Positions 1 to 10,434 of a stretch of DNA of 64,000 bases are shown piece by piece. Each line of letters starts with the position of its first letter. Position 1 is the stretch's first letter. The translations under genes were made by a program, and so were the position numbers. Below the pieces are notes generated by a model, which did not search any database, was not told where the DNA came from, and was given only the letters and a program-made list of their open reading frames with translations. Source of the DNA: Centrapalus pauciflorus (taxonomy: Eukaryota > Streptophyta > Magnoliopsida > Asterales > Asteraceae); assembly GCA_020465985.1 (NCBI GenBank), contig JAANYP010001197.1, forward strand, positions 154,001 through 218,000, given 5' to 3'.

Positions 1-120
1 TATCAATCATTTAGGAGGTTTGAACTGAGATAGGATGTACAGACTACTAGGATGGGAAAAAGGGTACATAGATCTAAGTCTATAAACTGATAGCTAATTG
101 ATTTTAATTTTCAGTAGAAG

Positions 121-1368
121 ATGTCAGGATCAGGATCAGGTGATATTCCCAGCAACATGAACCCACAACAGATGTTTGAAATGATGCAACAACTTCTAGC
201 CCAACACTCAGAACAACAGAACAAAATAATGCAAGAACAGTTTCAGGCCAGAGATGAGGCCGAAGCTAAAAGACGTGAAGAAAAGAAAAATAAGAGAAAA
301 GAAAAGCAAGTCCAGAATGACGAATCTGATTCTGATAACACAAACCCTGAAACTCAAATTGCTCAGCCTAAAGGTTGCAAATTTAAAGATTTCAAAGCGA
401 GCGGTGCCCTGAATTTTGAGGGTACAGTGAATCCGATTCAGGCGATGGATTGGATTAGTCATACCGAAGAGATCTTTAGAATCTCTGACTGTTTAGACTC
501 CAAGAAAGTAAGTTATGCGTCCGCGTTATTTGTCGGTGCTGCACGTGCCTGGTAGAAAACTCAGAGAAGTATCTACGGCGAAGAAATAATTCAGACTCTA
601 GAATGGAACCAATTTCTCGACATGTTCAACGCAAAGTACTGTCCAGTCGATCAACAAGATAAGATGGAAGTCCAATTGATGCAGGTGACTCAGGGGACAA
701 AGACTGTTGATGAATACGAGCACGAATTCTCAAGACTATGCGGCTACTCTTCCTATCAAGTAGCTACCGAGGAAAGAAAGATGAATAGATTTCGTGTAGG
801 ACTTAATCCAAGATACAGACATCCGATGTGCGCTATCAAATATAAGAGTTATCTGGAAATGGTAGAAGCAGCGAGACAGATCGAGCGAGGATACTTAGAG
901 TACGGCGATCAGCTATACGCTCCAACGACTAACCCAATGAATCCGTCTCCTCCGAAGAAACAAAGATTTGGCAGATTTTTCTAGCCAAATAAGTCGCAAT
1001 CTCAGCAATCCCATCAGCATAGTTCACAACAGAAAGCACAAGTTTACTCCCTCACGAACGAACCACGATTCTGCAAGCAATGCAGAAGATCACATATGGG
1101 ATTGTGCAATCCAGATGATGTTACTTGCTTTGCGTGCAACATGATCGGTCACAGTAGTGAAGAATGTCCACAGCAGGGACGTGGATGTGCAAAGTGCGGG
1201 AAAAGAGGACATTTTATGTACCAGTGTCGTAGTGGATCGCGTTAACAGTCACAGTCATCAGCTGGAGGGTCTACAGTTAAGAGTTCTGCTGCAACGCCGA
1301 CTGCACGAACCCGAGCTTTCCAAATCACAGCCGAGGAAGCAAAAGAAACACCTGACGTAGTTACCGGA
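121..1368 (+). pseudogene. gag: Tek1 gag (nucleocapsid region), broken by stops
   Basis: Capsid/nucleocapsid part of Tek1. The ATG at 121 opens a frame with a basic N-terminal tract (about residues 55-75), then the capsid-like domain typical of chromovirus Gag (motif with MDWISHTEEIF, later MFNAKYCPV). Near the end are two CX2CX4HX4C zinc knuckles (CFACNMIGHSSEEC and CAKCGKRGHFMYQC) preceded by a third Cys/His cluster (CKQCRRSHMGLC). The frame is continuous with pol, as usual for this group. In-frame stops lie at 553-555, 982-984 and 1243-1245; each can be explained by one base change. No frameshift is seen in gag. Not functional as it stands. Confidence 0.88.
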
Positions 1369-2544
1369 ATGTTCTCGCTTAACTCGATTCCGGCTCGTGT
1401 ATTATTTGATTCTGGCGCAAGTCGTTCTTTCATATCAACCTCTTTTGCACGACAATTATGTAAGTCTCCATCAAAGCTTCCCGTGATATTAGACATTGAG
1501 ACAGCCAATAACAATTTCGTTATGGCTGATTCCGTTTATCGTAATTGCACACTACTTGTTGATAATATCGTATTCAATCTCGACCTCATCCCGATTCCGT
1601 TGAAAGAGTTTGACGTCATCATCGGCATGGATTGGCTAATGAATAACGAGGCTACAATTATCTGCAACCGGCGAGCCATTAGAATCAAGTCTTCAGACGG
1701 CCGAGTATTGGAGATCAAGGGCGAGAAGAGGAAAGGTGCACATTGTTTCATATCTATAGAAAAGGCTCATAAATACTTGTCTAGAGGTCACGACTCCTAT
1801 CTTTGTTATGCTCTATCTGAGTCCAGCTTTGAAAAGAAATCTTTGTATGATATTCCTATCGTCTGTGAGTTCCCAGACGTATTTTCTGATGACATTTCCG
1901 GAGTACCACCGGAACGTCAAGTCGAGTTTAGTATTAACTTGGTTCCTGGTGCGGCTCCTATCGCAAAAGCTCCATACAGACTTGCACCTGCATAAATGCA
2001 AGAAATGTCTAAGCAACTGCAAGAGCTGTTAGAGAAGGGGTTTATCCGACCGAGTTCTTCTCCGTGGGGTGCACCAGTTCTATTTGTTAAAAAGAAAGAC
2101 GGAACCTTCCGTATGTGCATCGACTACCGCGAGTTGAACAAAGTCACCATAAAGAATAAATATCCTTTGCCCAGGATCGATGATCTGTTTGATCAGCTGC
2201 AAGGAGCCAGCTATTTCTCGAAAATAGATCTCCGTTCTGGGTATCATCAACTGAAAGTAAGAAATGAGGATATACCGAAGACAGCTTTCCGTACAAGATA
2301 CGGTCATTACGAATTTCTCGTAATGCCGTTTGGATTAACGAATGCACCAGCGGCGTTCATGGATCTCATGAATCGCGTGTGCAGACCAATGTTGGATAAA
2401 TCAGTTATCGTGTTCATAGACGATATTCTGATTTACTCCAAAACGGAGGTTGATCATTCCGTTCATCTGCGACAGTTGCTAGAATTGTTAAGAAAAGAAA
2501 GACTCTACGCAAAGTTTTCTAAGTGCGAATTCTCGCTCAGACAG
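1369..2544 (+). pseudogene. pol: Tek1 pol part 1: aspartic protease and reverse transcriptase N-terminal part
   Basis: Same frame as gag. The protease carries LFDSGASRSFIS (catalytic D-S-G) near 1410, followed by the conserved FDVIIGMDWL. After a linker, RT begins (LLEKGFIRPSSSPWGAPV, MCIDYRELNKVT, FSKIDLRSGYHQL, MPFGLTNAPAAFMDLMN) and holds the catalytic FIDDILIYSK near 2410-2435. One stop at 1993-1995 interrupts the protease-RT linker where Tek2 has a Glu codon. The RT frame runs to the codon at 2542-2544 and then meets the intron-like segment. RT active-site residues are otherwise intact. Confidence 0.88.
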
Positions 2545-2636
2545 GTATAATCTCTATTATATATGTCTTGAGCTGTTTCCTTAACTATTCTATGATTCAC
2601 ATCAGAACTTGAATTTCTATCTTGATTATCTTATAG
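2545..2636 (+). other. Intron-like 92-bp segment in Tek1 RT
   Basis: The segment starts GTATAATC, ends TTATAG, is T-rich, and contains a plausible branch-point region (CCTTAACTATTC near 2579). Its length is not a multiple of three, and it carries a stop immediately after its start. The codon before it is in the RT frame, and the base after it (2637) is in exactly the same frame as the 2757-4778 coding stretch, so removal restores the frame at a codon boundary. At the homologous position (about 26486) Tek2 reads straight through LRQVQFLGH with no insertion. Splicing is inferred, not shown. Confidence 0.75.
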
Positions 2637-4778
2637 ATTCAATTCCTTGGCCATGTCGTTTCTGGCGAAGGAATATCCGTTGATCCGTCAAAAGTCGAGG
2701 TCGTTCAGAAGTGGCAAACACCTCGCAATGCCTCTGAAATAAGAAGTTTCCTTGGATTGGCCGGTTATTATCGGCGATTCATAAAGGACTTCTCAAAGAT
2801 TGCTGTGCCGCTTACAATGCTAACACGAAAGAATACTCCTTTCGTTTGGACCGATAAACAGCAAGAGGCATTCGATATTCTGAAGCAAAAGTTGATTCAA
2901 GCGCCGATCCTAGCGTTGCCAGAAGGTAATGATGATTTCGTTGTCTATAGCGATGCCTCTGGTACTGGCTTAGGATGTGTTCTGATGCAAAGGGGAAAAG
3001 TAATTGCCTATGCTTCAAGGCAATTAAAAGACTACGAGAAAAGTGCACCAACTCATGATCTTGAGTTGGCTGCCGTTACCTTTGCACTGAAGATCTGGCG
3101 TCACTATTTATATGGGACTCGGTGTCAGCTCTACACCGATCACAAGAGTCTCAAATACCTTTTTACTCAAAAAGATCTGAACATGAAGCAGCGTCGGTCC
3201 TTGGAGCTTATCAAGGATTATGATTGCGAGATCTTATATCATCCCGGCAAAGCAAATGTTGTCGCGGATGCGTTGAGTAGAAAAGTGTATCCTGAAAAGT
3301 GCTGCTATGCCTTAACTCCGGTTATATTCTCTTGTAATCTTATAGAAGACATCAGAGTTGCTCAAGCCGAAGCAATGAAAGAAGAGAATATTGATTCTGA
3401 AAATCTTAAAGGGCAGCTACAATTTCTAACTCTGAACCATTTGGGACTTCACTGTCTCAAGGGAAACCGAATCTGGGTTCCTAAATATGGTTCAATCCGT
3501 AGCACTCTTCTGTCCGAAGCTCATCAGTCCAAGTTATCTGTTCATCCTAGCAGCTCAAAGATGTACTTTGATCTGAAAGCTGACTACTGGTGGCCAGGAA
3601 TGAAGAAAGACATCGGTAAGTGTGTTGAAAGCTGCAGAGTCCGTCAGATGGTTAAGGCAGAACATCAGAAACCCTTTGGGGATATGCAACCACTACCCGT
3701 TCCTGAATGGAAGTGGGAGCATATAACTATGGATTTCATCACGAAGTTGCCTAAGACCAAAAGACAACACGACTCCATCTGGGTAGTCGTGGATCGATTA
3801 ACGAAGTCAGCTCACTTCATACCGATAAAGGAAACATATTCCCTCGATAGATTAGCACAGCTATACATCACTGAAATTATTTCACGTCACGGTGTGCCAA
3901 AGTCTATCGTATCAGATCGTGATAGTCGTTTCACTTCGAGATTCTGGCAAGCACTACAAGATGGGATGGGTACTCGGATTTCTATGAATACTGCTTATCA
4001 TCCTAATGCCGATGGCCAGAGTGAGCGTACTATCCTAACCCTGGAAGATATGCTTCGTGCCTGCATTCTCGATCTAGGTGGTAACTGGGATGACCACTTG
4101 CCGTTGATTGAATTCTCATACAACAACAGTTATCATTCAACGATCAAGATGGCTCCTTTTGAAGCTCTATACGGAAGAAAGTGCAGAACTCCCACCTGTT
4201 GGTGTGAAACAGGTGAATCGCCAATAGCAGGACCTGCCCTTCTACAGTTGACTCATGAAAAGATTCAACTCGTTAGAAGGAATATTCTTGAAGCTCAAAG
4301 CAGGCAGAAGTCATATTATGATAATCGGCATAGATCAATCAGTTTTGCAGTTAACGATTGGGTGATGCTGAAAGTATCCCCAATGAAGAATGTGGTGCGG
4401 TTCATTAAAAGAAACAAGCTAGCTCCAAGATTCATTGGTCCGTTCAAGATCGTTGAAAAGATTGGAAATCAATCTTATCGTCTTGAACTACCAGCGGACT
4501 TAGCTGGAATACATCCTGTATTTCATGTCAGTCATCTGAGAAAGAGTTTAGCCGATGAAAGAGAAGTGCAGATACCACATGTTAACCTGCAAATTGATGA
4601 GAAGCTTCGAGTGGTTGAAGAGCCAGAATGTATTCTGGACTCGAAGACTAAGAAGCTTAGAAATAAAGAGATACAGATGGTGCTCGTCCAGTGGAAACAC
4701 CACAAAGGTTCGCATCAGTCTTGGGAATCGAGAGATGTTATGAAAGCTACTTATCCCAGTCTGTTCGAACATAGCTAA
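2637..4778 (+). pseudogene. pol: Tek1 pol part 2: RT thumb, RNase H, integrase, chromodomain-like tail
   Basis: Continuous open stretch with no stop. It has the end of RT (FLGLAGYYRRFIKDFSKIA), RNase H (VVYSDASGTGLGCVLMQ, YTDHKSLKYLF, ADALSRK), and integrase with its zinc-binding start and D-D-E core (MDFITKLP, SDRDSRFTSRFW, ADGQSERTI). The C-terminus (LRNKEIQMVLVQWKHH to the stop) is chromodomain-like, as in Tekay/Del elements, where it is thought to guide insertion into heterochromatin. In the integrase zinc motif the second Cys of the CXXC pair is Arg (codon 3642-3644; Tek2 has CMTC), so zinc binding may be impaired. Stop codon at 4776-4778. Confidence 0.9.
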
Positions 4779-5006
4779 CTTCGGGGACGAAGTTTGTGCG
4801 TGGTGGAGCCCATTCTGTAACAACCTAACTTTTGTCGATCGTGTAATGTGTGATTTGAGATAATAATATAATTTTTATTATATTATTTATGTTGCAAATT
4901 AATTAAGTAAATATGATTTCTAAATTATACTTAGGATATAATTAAAATGAGTAAAATAAAAGAGATGTAAAATACAAAAATAGAAGTGGGTTAAATGTAA
5001 ATGAAG

Positions 5007-5081
5007 TATTTAAACCTCAAAATGATCATTTAAGATCATTTAACACAAATTAACTCTCTCTCTAATCTCTCTCTATCTCTC
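5007..5081 (+). promoter_or_regulatory. Candidate core promoter of Tek1 LTR
   Basis: A TATA-like TATTTAAA (5007-5014) is followed about 40 bases later by a pyrimidine stretch of CT repeats (5054-5081). The Tek2 LTR has the same arrangement (ATTAAATAG near 29044, CT repeats at about 29102), which supports a shared U3/R layout. The transcription start is inferred to lie in or near the CT tract. Confidence 0.5.
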
Positions 5082-5619
5082 GGATATTTCAACAAAATTA
5101 CAAGAAATTCATCATAAATTGCAATCAATTGAGGAATCAAGGCATTAAAGGTTACAACATCATCAAAGCTTCATTAATCTACAGAAATTTCAAGGTAATG
5201 TTCTATTTAAATTCAAAAAAAATTTAGTATGTTGGTTCGGTTTTTATGAAGAACCGAAATCAAGAATTAAAAATATAAATTTTGATGTTGCATGTGTATG
5301 AATTCAAGAGATTATGATAAATCCAAGTTAATAAAAGTATTAGAAACAAAAATTTGAGGATAGATCATTCAAAATTTGTACAAATCGGAATTTTTATGAA
5401 AAAGGATGTTCTTGACAAAAATGATAAATTTTGGATGATCTTGATCAAAATATGATGTTATTGATAGGGAAATTAGTATAAAATTAACCCAATAATCATA
5501 ATATATCAATATAATTAATTGCATGTTGATTACAACGATTTTGGGAAATTTTTATGAAAAATCCGAATGAGCATCTTCAAGAACATCAAGAACAAATTTT
5601 CTGGAAATTCTAAGTCCTG

Positions 5620-5880
5620 AGTCCGAATTCGGTTGGAACCGAATTCGGATGATGTGCCCAATTCGGATACTTCACAAATTCGGACAACATTATTTCGGAT
5701 TTAATGATCCGAATTCGGTACCTATATAGAATTTAATCCTAATTCGGATGTGACATTGCGAATCCTGAATGATCCGAATTAGATTGCCACTTCGGATGTG
5801 CCCGAATCCGGATCCCAATCCGGGCTGATCCGAAATGATCCGAATCCGGGTCCCAATCCGGATCCGGGTTGGTCCGAAAC
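5620..5880 (+). repeat. Cluster of CCGAATTCGG-type palindromes in Tek1 LTR
   Basis: About 260 bases contain many copies of a short palindromic word, CCGAATTCGG, with degenerate forms (CCGAATCCGGATC, AATTCGGAT). Copies occur on both strands at irregular spacing, so this is a motif cluster and not a simple tandem array. It is CpG-richer than its AT-rich surroundings. Confidence 0.7.
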
Positions 5881-6854
5881 CCAACTTTTATATATTTGAT
5901 ATTTCAATTAAATGAATGATTATATATATTGTTAAATATATAAATAAAGGACTTTTGAGAAATATTGAGACAGAGAATAATTTGAGAATAAATAAATTAT
6001 CAGAATCAGATAAAATTCAAGAATTTAATGACCCAAAAGATGATGGAATTCCATGATAATGATGATGATAAACAATGATGAAATTAACATGATTTTATCA
6101 TGAATGATTTTGAACAGGTTCAGTATATTCTGAACAAAGATTAAAAGACTTAAAGACTTGAAAGCGGGTCTCTGATTTGAAAAGAATTGACAGAACAGAT
6201 TGACAAAGATAAAATCCTGAGATAACTCAGGTGGCAGATTCTTATATCTGTTTGACCAAGACCCAGATCAGTGAGTTATAGATATTCAGATTGAACATGC
6301 ATAAGATCCGGTTGAGATATATTGCTGCTGTTAGATTTATTGACATTCATTTATCAGCTGGAATGAGACCTGTGCACACCATGGATGGGTGTTGCCCAGT
6401 GGATCATGATAGCTATTTGATTATCTTTTCATATTGCATTTAATATTACTTCAGACTTTGCTTTATGATTCATTACTATCATGACTTCTAAGACATATGC
6501 TTCCATCATTGATCAGACATTTGATAGATTGATTCAGCTTGACTAGCCCTTATGGTCTATTGTTCTAGACCCGGCTATTTCACCAGTTCTTATGAATTGG
6601 TAATGACTTCCGATGTTCCGCCATATTGACTTACTGGTAGCTAGCCCAGTATGTGGCTGATCCCCACGATTTAATCGTGAGTGTGGCTTGAACATCATCC
6701 TATCTTATGATACTATATCTCAATCATGAGGGCTGTAGCGGCAGCCAAGACATATCACGCTAAGACTAATGACCCCGCTTGACATGCATGTTGATATTGA
6801 AAATCTATAAACTCACTAAGCTTTGCTTACAGATGTTGCTTTAATATTTTACAG

Positions 6855-6895
6855 GAAAAGCCAAAGGAAAATCACCTGCAGGACCTAGTACTTAG
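6855..6895 (+). other. Conserved mini-exon-like segment in Tek1 LTR
   Basis: The sequence TTTAATATTTTACAG resembles a plant 3' splice site. Directly after it a short frame reads KAKGKSPAGPST and stops (TAG 6893-6895), with the first codon split across the junction. The Tek2 3' LTR has the same design at 30997-31049 (KADKGKTIAGSSSQAK, stop). Function is unknown; translation and splicing are inference. Confidence 0.45.
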
Positions 6896-7199
6896 GTCAT
6901 TCAAGATCCAAGTTTTGAAGCTTTCTTAGACCACTACTCAGCAAACTTTCTGGTACTGATTGGAAGACAGCAAATGTGGTGATCTGGGTAGACTTGATGT
7001 GATGTATGATGTTATGATTAGATTAGATGTTACCCTTTTTATAACTTTAATTTGAAATATGTAATCTGTATCCTAATATGTAATGTACATGTAATTTTTA
7101 ATTCCGCAATTAATTACCCTATCTTAATATGGTTGATATTGTGTTGCAATCTATGGGACCTAGACTCTGAGGACTGCCCCGGAAAGGGAGGTCTTCACA

Positions 7200-8046
7200 A
7201 ATGACACTTAGTCAATTTTATTTAACATACCCAGCTTGCTTACAAGGTAATTGAACCTGTTTTCATCAAGAGGTTTGGTGAAAATTTCTGCAAGCTGTTC
7301 TTCTATGGAAACAAAACTTACCTCCACATTACCTTTTTGGATGTGAGCCCATATGAAGTGATGTCTAACCTCAATATGCTTAGTTTAGAAAATTGGACCA
7401 TTGGAGATAGCTATGGCACTTGTATTGTCACACAGAATATGAGTTTTCCTATATAAAAGGCCATAATTCTAAAGCTGATGTTGCATCCATAGAATCTGCC
7501 CACAGCAGCTTCCAGCAACAATGTACTCAGCTTCAGCAGTAGAAGTAGAAACAGAATTCTGCTTCTTGCTGCACCTACTGATCAACTTTCCACCAAGGAG
7601 TGGAACTCCACCTGTTGTGCTCTTTCTATCTAGCCTGCAACCTGCAAAATAAGAATCTGAATAACCTATTAGTTCAAGGCTGGAGTCTTTGGGATACCAA
7701 AGACCCAAACCTGGTGTACCCTTTAGGTATCTAAAAATCCTTTTCACAGCAACTAGATGTGATTCCTTTGGATCAGCATGAAACCTAGCACATAAACAAG
7801 TAGCAAACATAATATCTGGTATACTAGCTATTAAGTATAGCAAGCTCTCAATCATGCCTCTGTAAGCTGCAACTGATATAGCTTTGCCACAAGCATCAGA
7901 ATCCAACTTTACATTGGTTGCAATTGGGGTTTTGATGGGAGAACATTGATCAAATTTAAACTTTTTCAAAAGATCCAATATATACTTTCTTTGATTTATG
8001 AAAATTCCATTTGAGGTTTGTTTAACCTGTAATCCTAAAAAGTAAG
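7200..8046 (-). pseudogene. pol: Cop1 pol 3' part: RT C-terminal end and RNase H
   Basis: Read from 8046 leftward, this gives the end of RT (LLKKFKFDQCSPIKTPIATN) and the copia RNase H (SLELIGYSDSYFAGCRLDRK, STAEAEYIVAGSCC). The open part is 7978-7469; after that the frame is lost, although homology to Cop2 continues to 7200. It is truncated on the right by the Cop2 LTR at 8047 and on the left by Tek1. Its coding start matches the RT fragment that ends at 38959, so the two are halves of one gene. Confidence 0.85.
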
Positions 8047-8485
8047 TGTAGGTCCCAAAAGGTTTCCCTAGTGTATTGTTCTAAGCTGTAGAGGGGGGGG
8101 GGGTGAATACAGCAATTTAAAAACTCAACACTCTTTTCTCAATGTTTGTGTATATTATCAACAAGTGTTAATTACAAACAAGCTTGACTGCGGAAAGGTT
8201 CAAGCTGAGATGACAGATACAACAGTTGTTTAACTAATCTAAGACACACTCAGACTAGATACAATGACTACACTCACTTAGATGTACTCACTGTTTTCAC
8301 AAGACACAGATGGACAACTTGAATATGAACAATTTAGACACACGTACTGTTATATTCAAGCAGACTTGCATGCATGAAAAACAAACTTTAATGCACGATC
8401 TGATTTCACACTCTTGATATCTCACAATCCTTAGAAGCTTCCTTTTATACTCTCGCTGAGAATCTCAGTGAAGCTTCTTCATTGG
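8047..8485 (-). repeat. Cop2 3' LTR, partial
   Basis: Starts TGTAGGTCCCAAAAGG and aligns base by base with 37843-38288 of the Cop2 5' LTR, with about 18 substitutions by eye (about 4%). A poly-G run is 11 long here and 17 long in the other copy. It ends abruptly at ATTGG, where the Cop3 LTR begins. The remaining 670 bases of the LTR are missing from the far side of Cop3. A minus-strand TATAAAAGG box is at 8451-8459. Confidence 0.9.
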
Positions 8486-9100
8486 TGTAAGGTCTGCTCT
8501 CTACGGATCTATCTTGACGCGACTCCTTCCAACGAGTGTAGAATCCTCGTTAGTGGCTTGACGGTAAGACCACGCACACCGAAACACGGAGACTACCACA
8601 GTGATAGACGAATAACTAGAACGCCCCAACACGATGATTCTCTCCGAACGAAACTCTCCAAATGCTAGCAAGTTCTAGATCGCCCTTTTGCTTAAACTCT
8701 CTGAAATCTGACAAGTCTCTGCAAAAGTCTCATAATTAATCGAATTAACCTTTAATTATACTGATAGGTTCGACTTTGTCTAGGACAAATTCGAACTTGG
8801 CCGAAGGCCTATTCGAACTTGTCCTCCTAGACAAATTTGAACTTAGCCTAAACTCGAACCTTATGTTTCAAACTTATATTTGAACTTATGTTTTAACTTA
8901 TGTTTGAATTTATCTTTGTACTTTATGTTTGAACTTATTGCAATACGTTACCCTAAGTTCAAACATACAATCAATCAATATCAAACATACATAGACAAAC
9001 ATATATAACAAACACTTGTTTATACTCAATATCAAGTAATTGACTTACACAAAATGCTGTCTAAACTTAGAATGCTATCGTCACACAGTATGTACTAACA
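8486..9100 (-). repeat. Cop3 3' LTR (615 bp, complete)
   Basis: The plus-strand ends are TGTAAGGTC and GTACTAACA, that is TG...CA. The first 254 bases match the truncated 5' LTR at 21014-21267, with about 11 differences by eye. The LTR contains repeated TTCGAAC words (8760-8865) and a short degenerate array of CTTATGTTTGAA units (about 8870-8940). Confidence 0.9.
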
Positions 9101-9112
9101 GACTCCCCCTTG
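9101..9112 (-). other. Cop3 polypurine tract
   Basis: On the minus strand this reads CAAGGGGGAGTC directly before the LTR start TGTTAGTAC. It is the expected plus-strand primer site and fixes the LTR edge at 9100. Confidence 0.8.
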
Positions 9113-9321
9113 ACGATAGCTTCTAACTTTTTACATTTTGTCTAACTACTTGAACCATATAAACTACTACCAGCATATAAGCCTATATCGATACATATTC
9201 TCACTATCATTTGGAATTTCCTAGCTTCAGATCTCCATCCTTCGTGAAAGAAGATAGGCTGATCGTGTAGCTTCTTTAGGTCATCCTTAGATAGGTTTAT
9301 TAGATGCAACGGATCATACAC

Positions 9322-10396
9322 TCACAAAATAACTTTGTCTTCTGTGTCTTCCATCACAACTTCAGCAGTATCGTTATCTACGTACCACCACTTCATGTTA
9401 CTGAGAACATCTTGTGGCGTAGATTTCATAGGCACCTTCTTAAAACACTTGACGGGCTTATACACCATCCTAGCCCATGGGCTTCCCGTATGTGGATCTA
9501 TTCTTGTCTCATCTTCTACCCTCTTGCCTGATCTTGGCTTTAGCCTTTCGAACTTTCCGGACCAACCCTCTTTTCTAATTATCTTCGCGATCACTTCAGC
9601 GTAAGGGTCGTCACCAACGTTGATCAATTCTTTCCAGGCTAATTCCTTTACTTCTACCTTCGGCAATGTGTTAAACACTCTGAGCGTCCTCCTAAGGTAT
9701 TGAAGTCCATCTCTTCTCTTTAGAATGAATAGCTGCAGTTCTCTGTCGAAGAACCAGCTTATAATTCCACCAGAGATTTTCAGATCCTGGCACCTTCATC
9801 TTCTTTTTCCTCTTCGACTCTCCCTTCTTCTCTTCCTTTTGGAACCATAGATTTAGCAATTCAGCTCTTGTTAATTCTTTCTCAGCTTCCTCCAGTTAAG
9901 AGTCTTCTACTGAGGCCAACTTAATCTCGTCAATATCAATGACATTGTGCTCGTTCTGCACGTATAGTTCTGTGATAGGTTGTGAATTAATGATCACTTC
10001 ATCAACATTATCGTCTTCATCTTCTATGACCTCATCATCAGACTTCCAATCTACTACTTCTTCAGGAACAAACTCTCCTTCTTCCAGTTCTCCTACATCT
10101 TCTTCAAAATCAAAGTCAAAAAGTGTTTCTTCTTCTTCTATATCCATGAGAGCGTCTATCATCTAACTCTCTACAACCTTAGAAGAACTAGCTTCACTTC
10201 CTTCGACTCTAGACTGACTGGGCTCCCCCTGAACTGTCGCATGCTGAGCAGATGGAAAATTTTCTGGCTCACTCTCTTTTCTAGCATCGGGATCATTGCC
10301 ATCGTCATCTTTTCTCCTTATTTCTTCACCTTCTCTGCAGCTGGTCTCCCCCTGAGCCTGAAGATTTTTCATTAGCTGCTCGAGGAGGGACTTCAT
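9322..10396 (-). pseudogene. Cop3 accessory ORF, C-terminal part
   Basis: Three open pieces in two frames (10396-10163, 10162-9896, 9678-9322). The first two share a frame separated by a stop and code for a Ser/Glu-rich then very acidic segment (DIEEEETLFDFDFEEDVGEL). The last codes for a more globular end with WKELINVGDDPYAEVIAKII and a run of basic residues. It lies in the sense orientation after pol and ends about 220 bases before the LTR. I do not recognise an enzymatic domain. The position is that of the extra frame of SIRE-like copia elements, sometimes called env-like. Function is unknown and the frame is broken. Confidence 0.6.
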
Positions 10397-10434
10397 GGTT
10401 TTGATCTCAGCAGCTTGATCAGCAACAAATGTTT

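Larger units (their letters stand above)
1..7199 (+). mobile_element. Tek1: Ty3/gypsy chromovirus (Tekay/Del-like), 5' LTR outside window
   Basis: The order gag, protease, reverse transcriptase, RNase H, integrase and a C-terminal chromodomain-like segment, followed by a long LTR starting TGTAACA, is that of plant Tekay/Del chromoviruses. The window opens in the untranslated leader before gag, so the 5' LTR and primer site are not visible. The 3' LTR end (about 7199) abuts copia coding sequence of Cop1, so Tek1 inserted into the 3' end of Cop1 pol. The target duplication cannot be tested because the left end is missing. Confidence 0.9.
4816..7199 (+). repeat. Tek1 3' LTR (about 2.4 kb)
   Basis: The left boundary TGTAACAACC follows a purine-rich stretch after the pol stop (TTCGGGGACGAAGTTTGTG), as in other Tekay elements. 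The right boundary is set where copia sequence homologous to 31931 onward begins (ATGACACTTAGTCA); the last LTR bases are TCTTCACA. The LTR holds a core-promoter-like block (5007-5081), a cluster of short palindromes (5620-5880), a conserved CTCACTAAGC block, and a short conserved coding-like segment (6855-6895). The exact right end is uncertain by a few bases without the 5' LTR for comparison. Confidence 0.8.

Noticed and set aside
2545..2636. Intron-like segment as the known Ogre intron
   Set aside because: The Ogre intron lies between protease and RT in a Tat-lineage element. This one is inside RT of a Tekay-type element.
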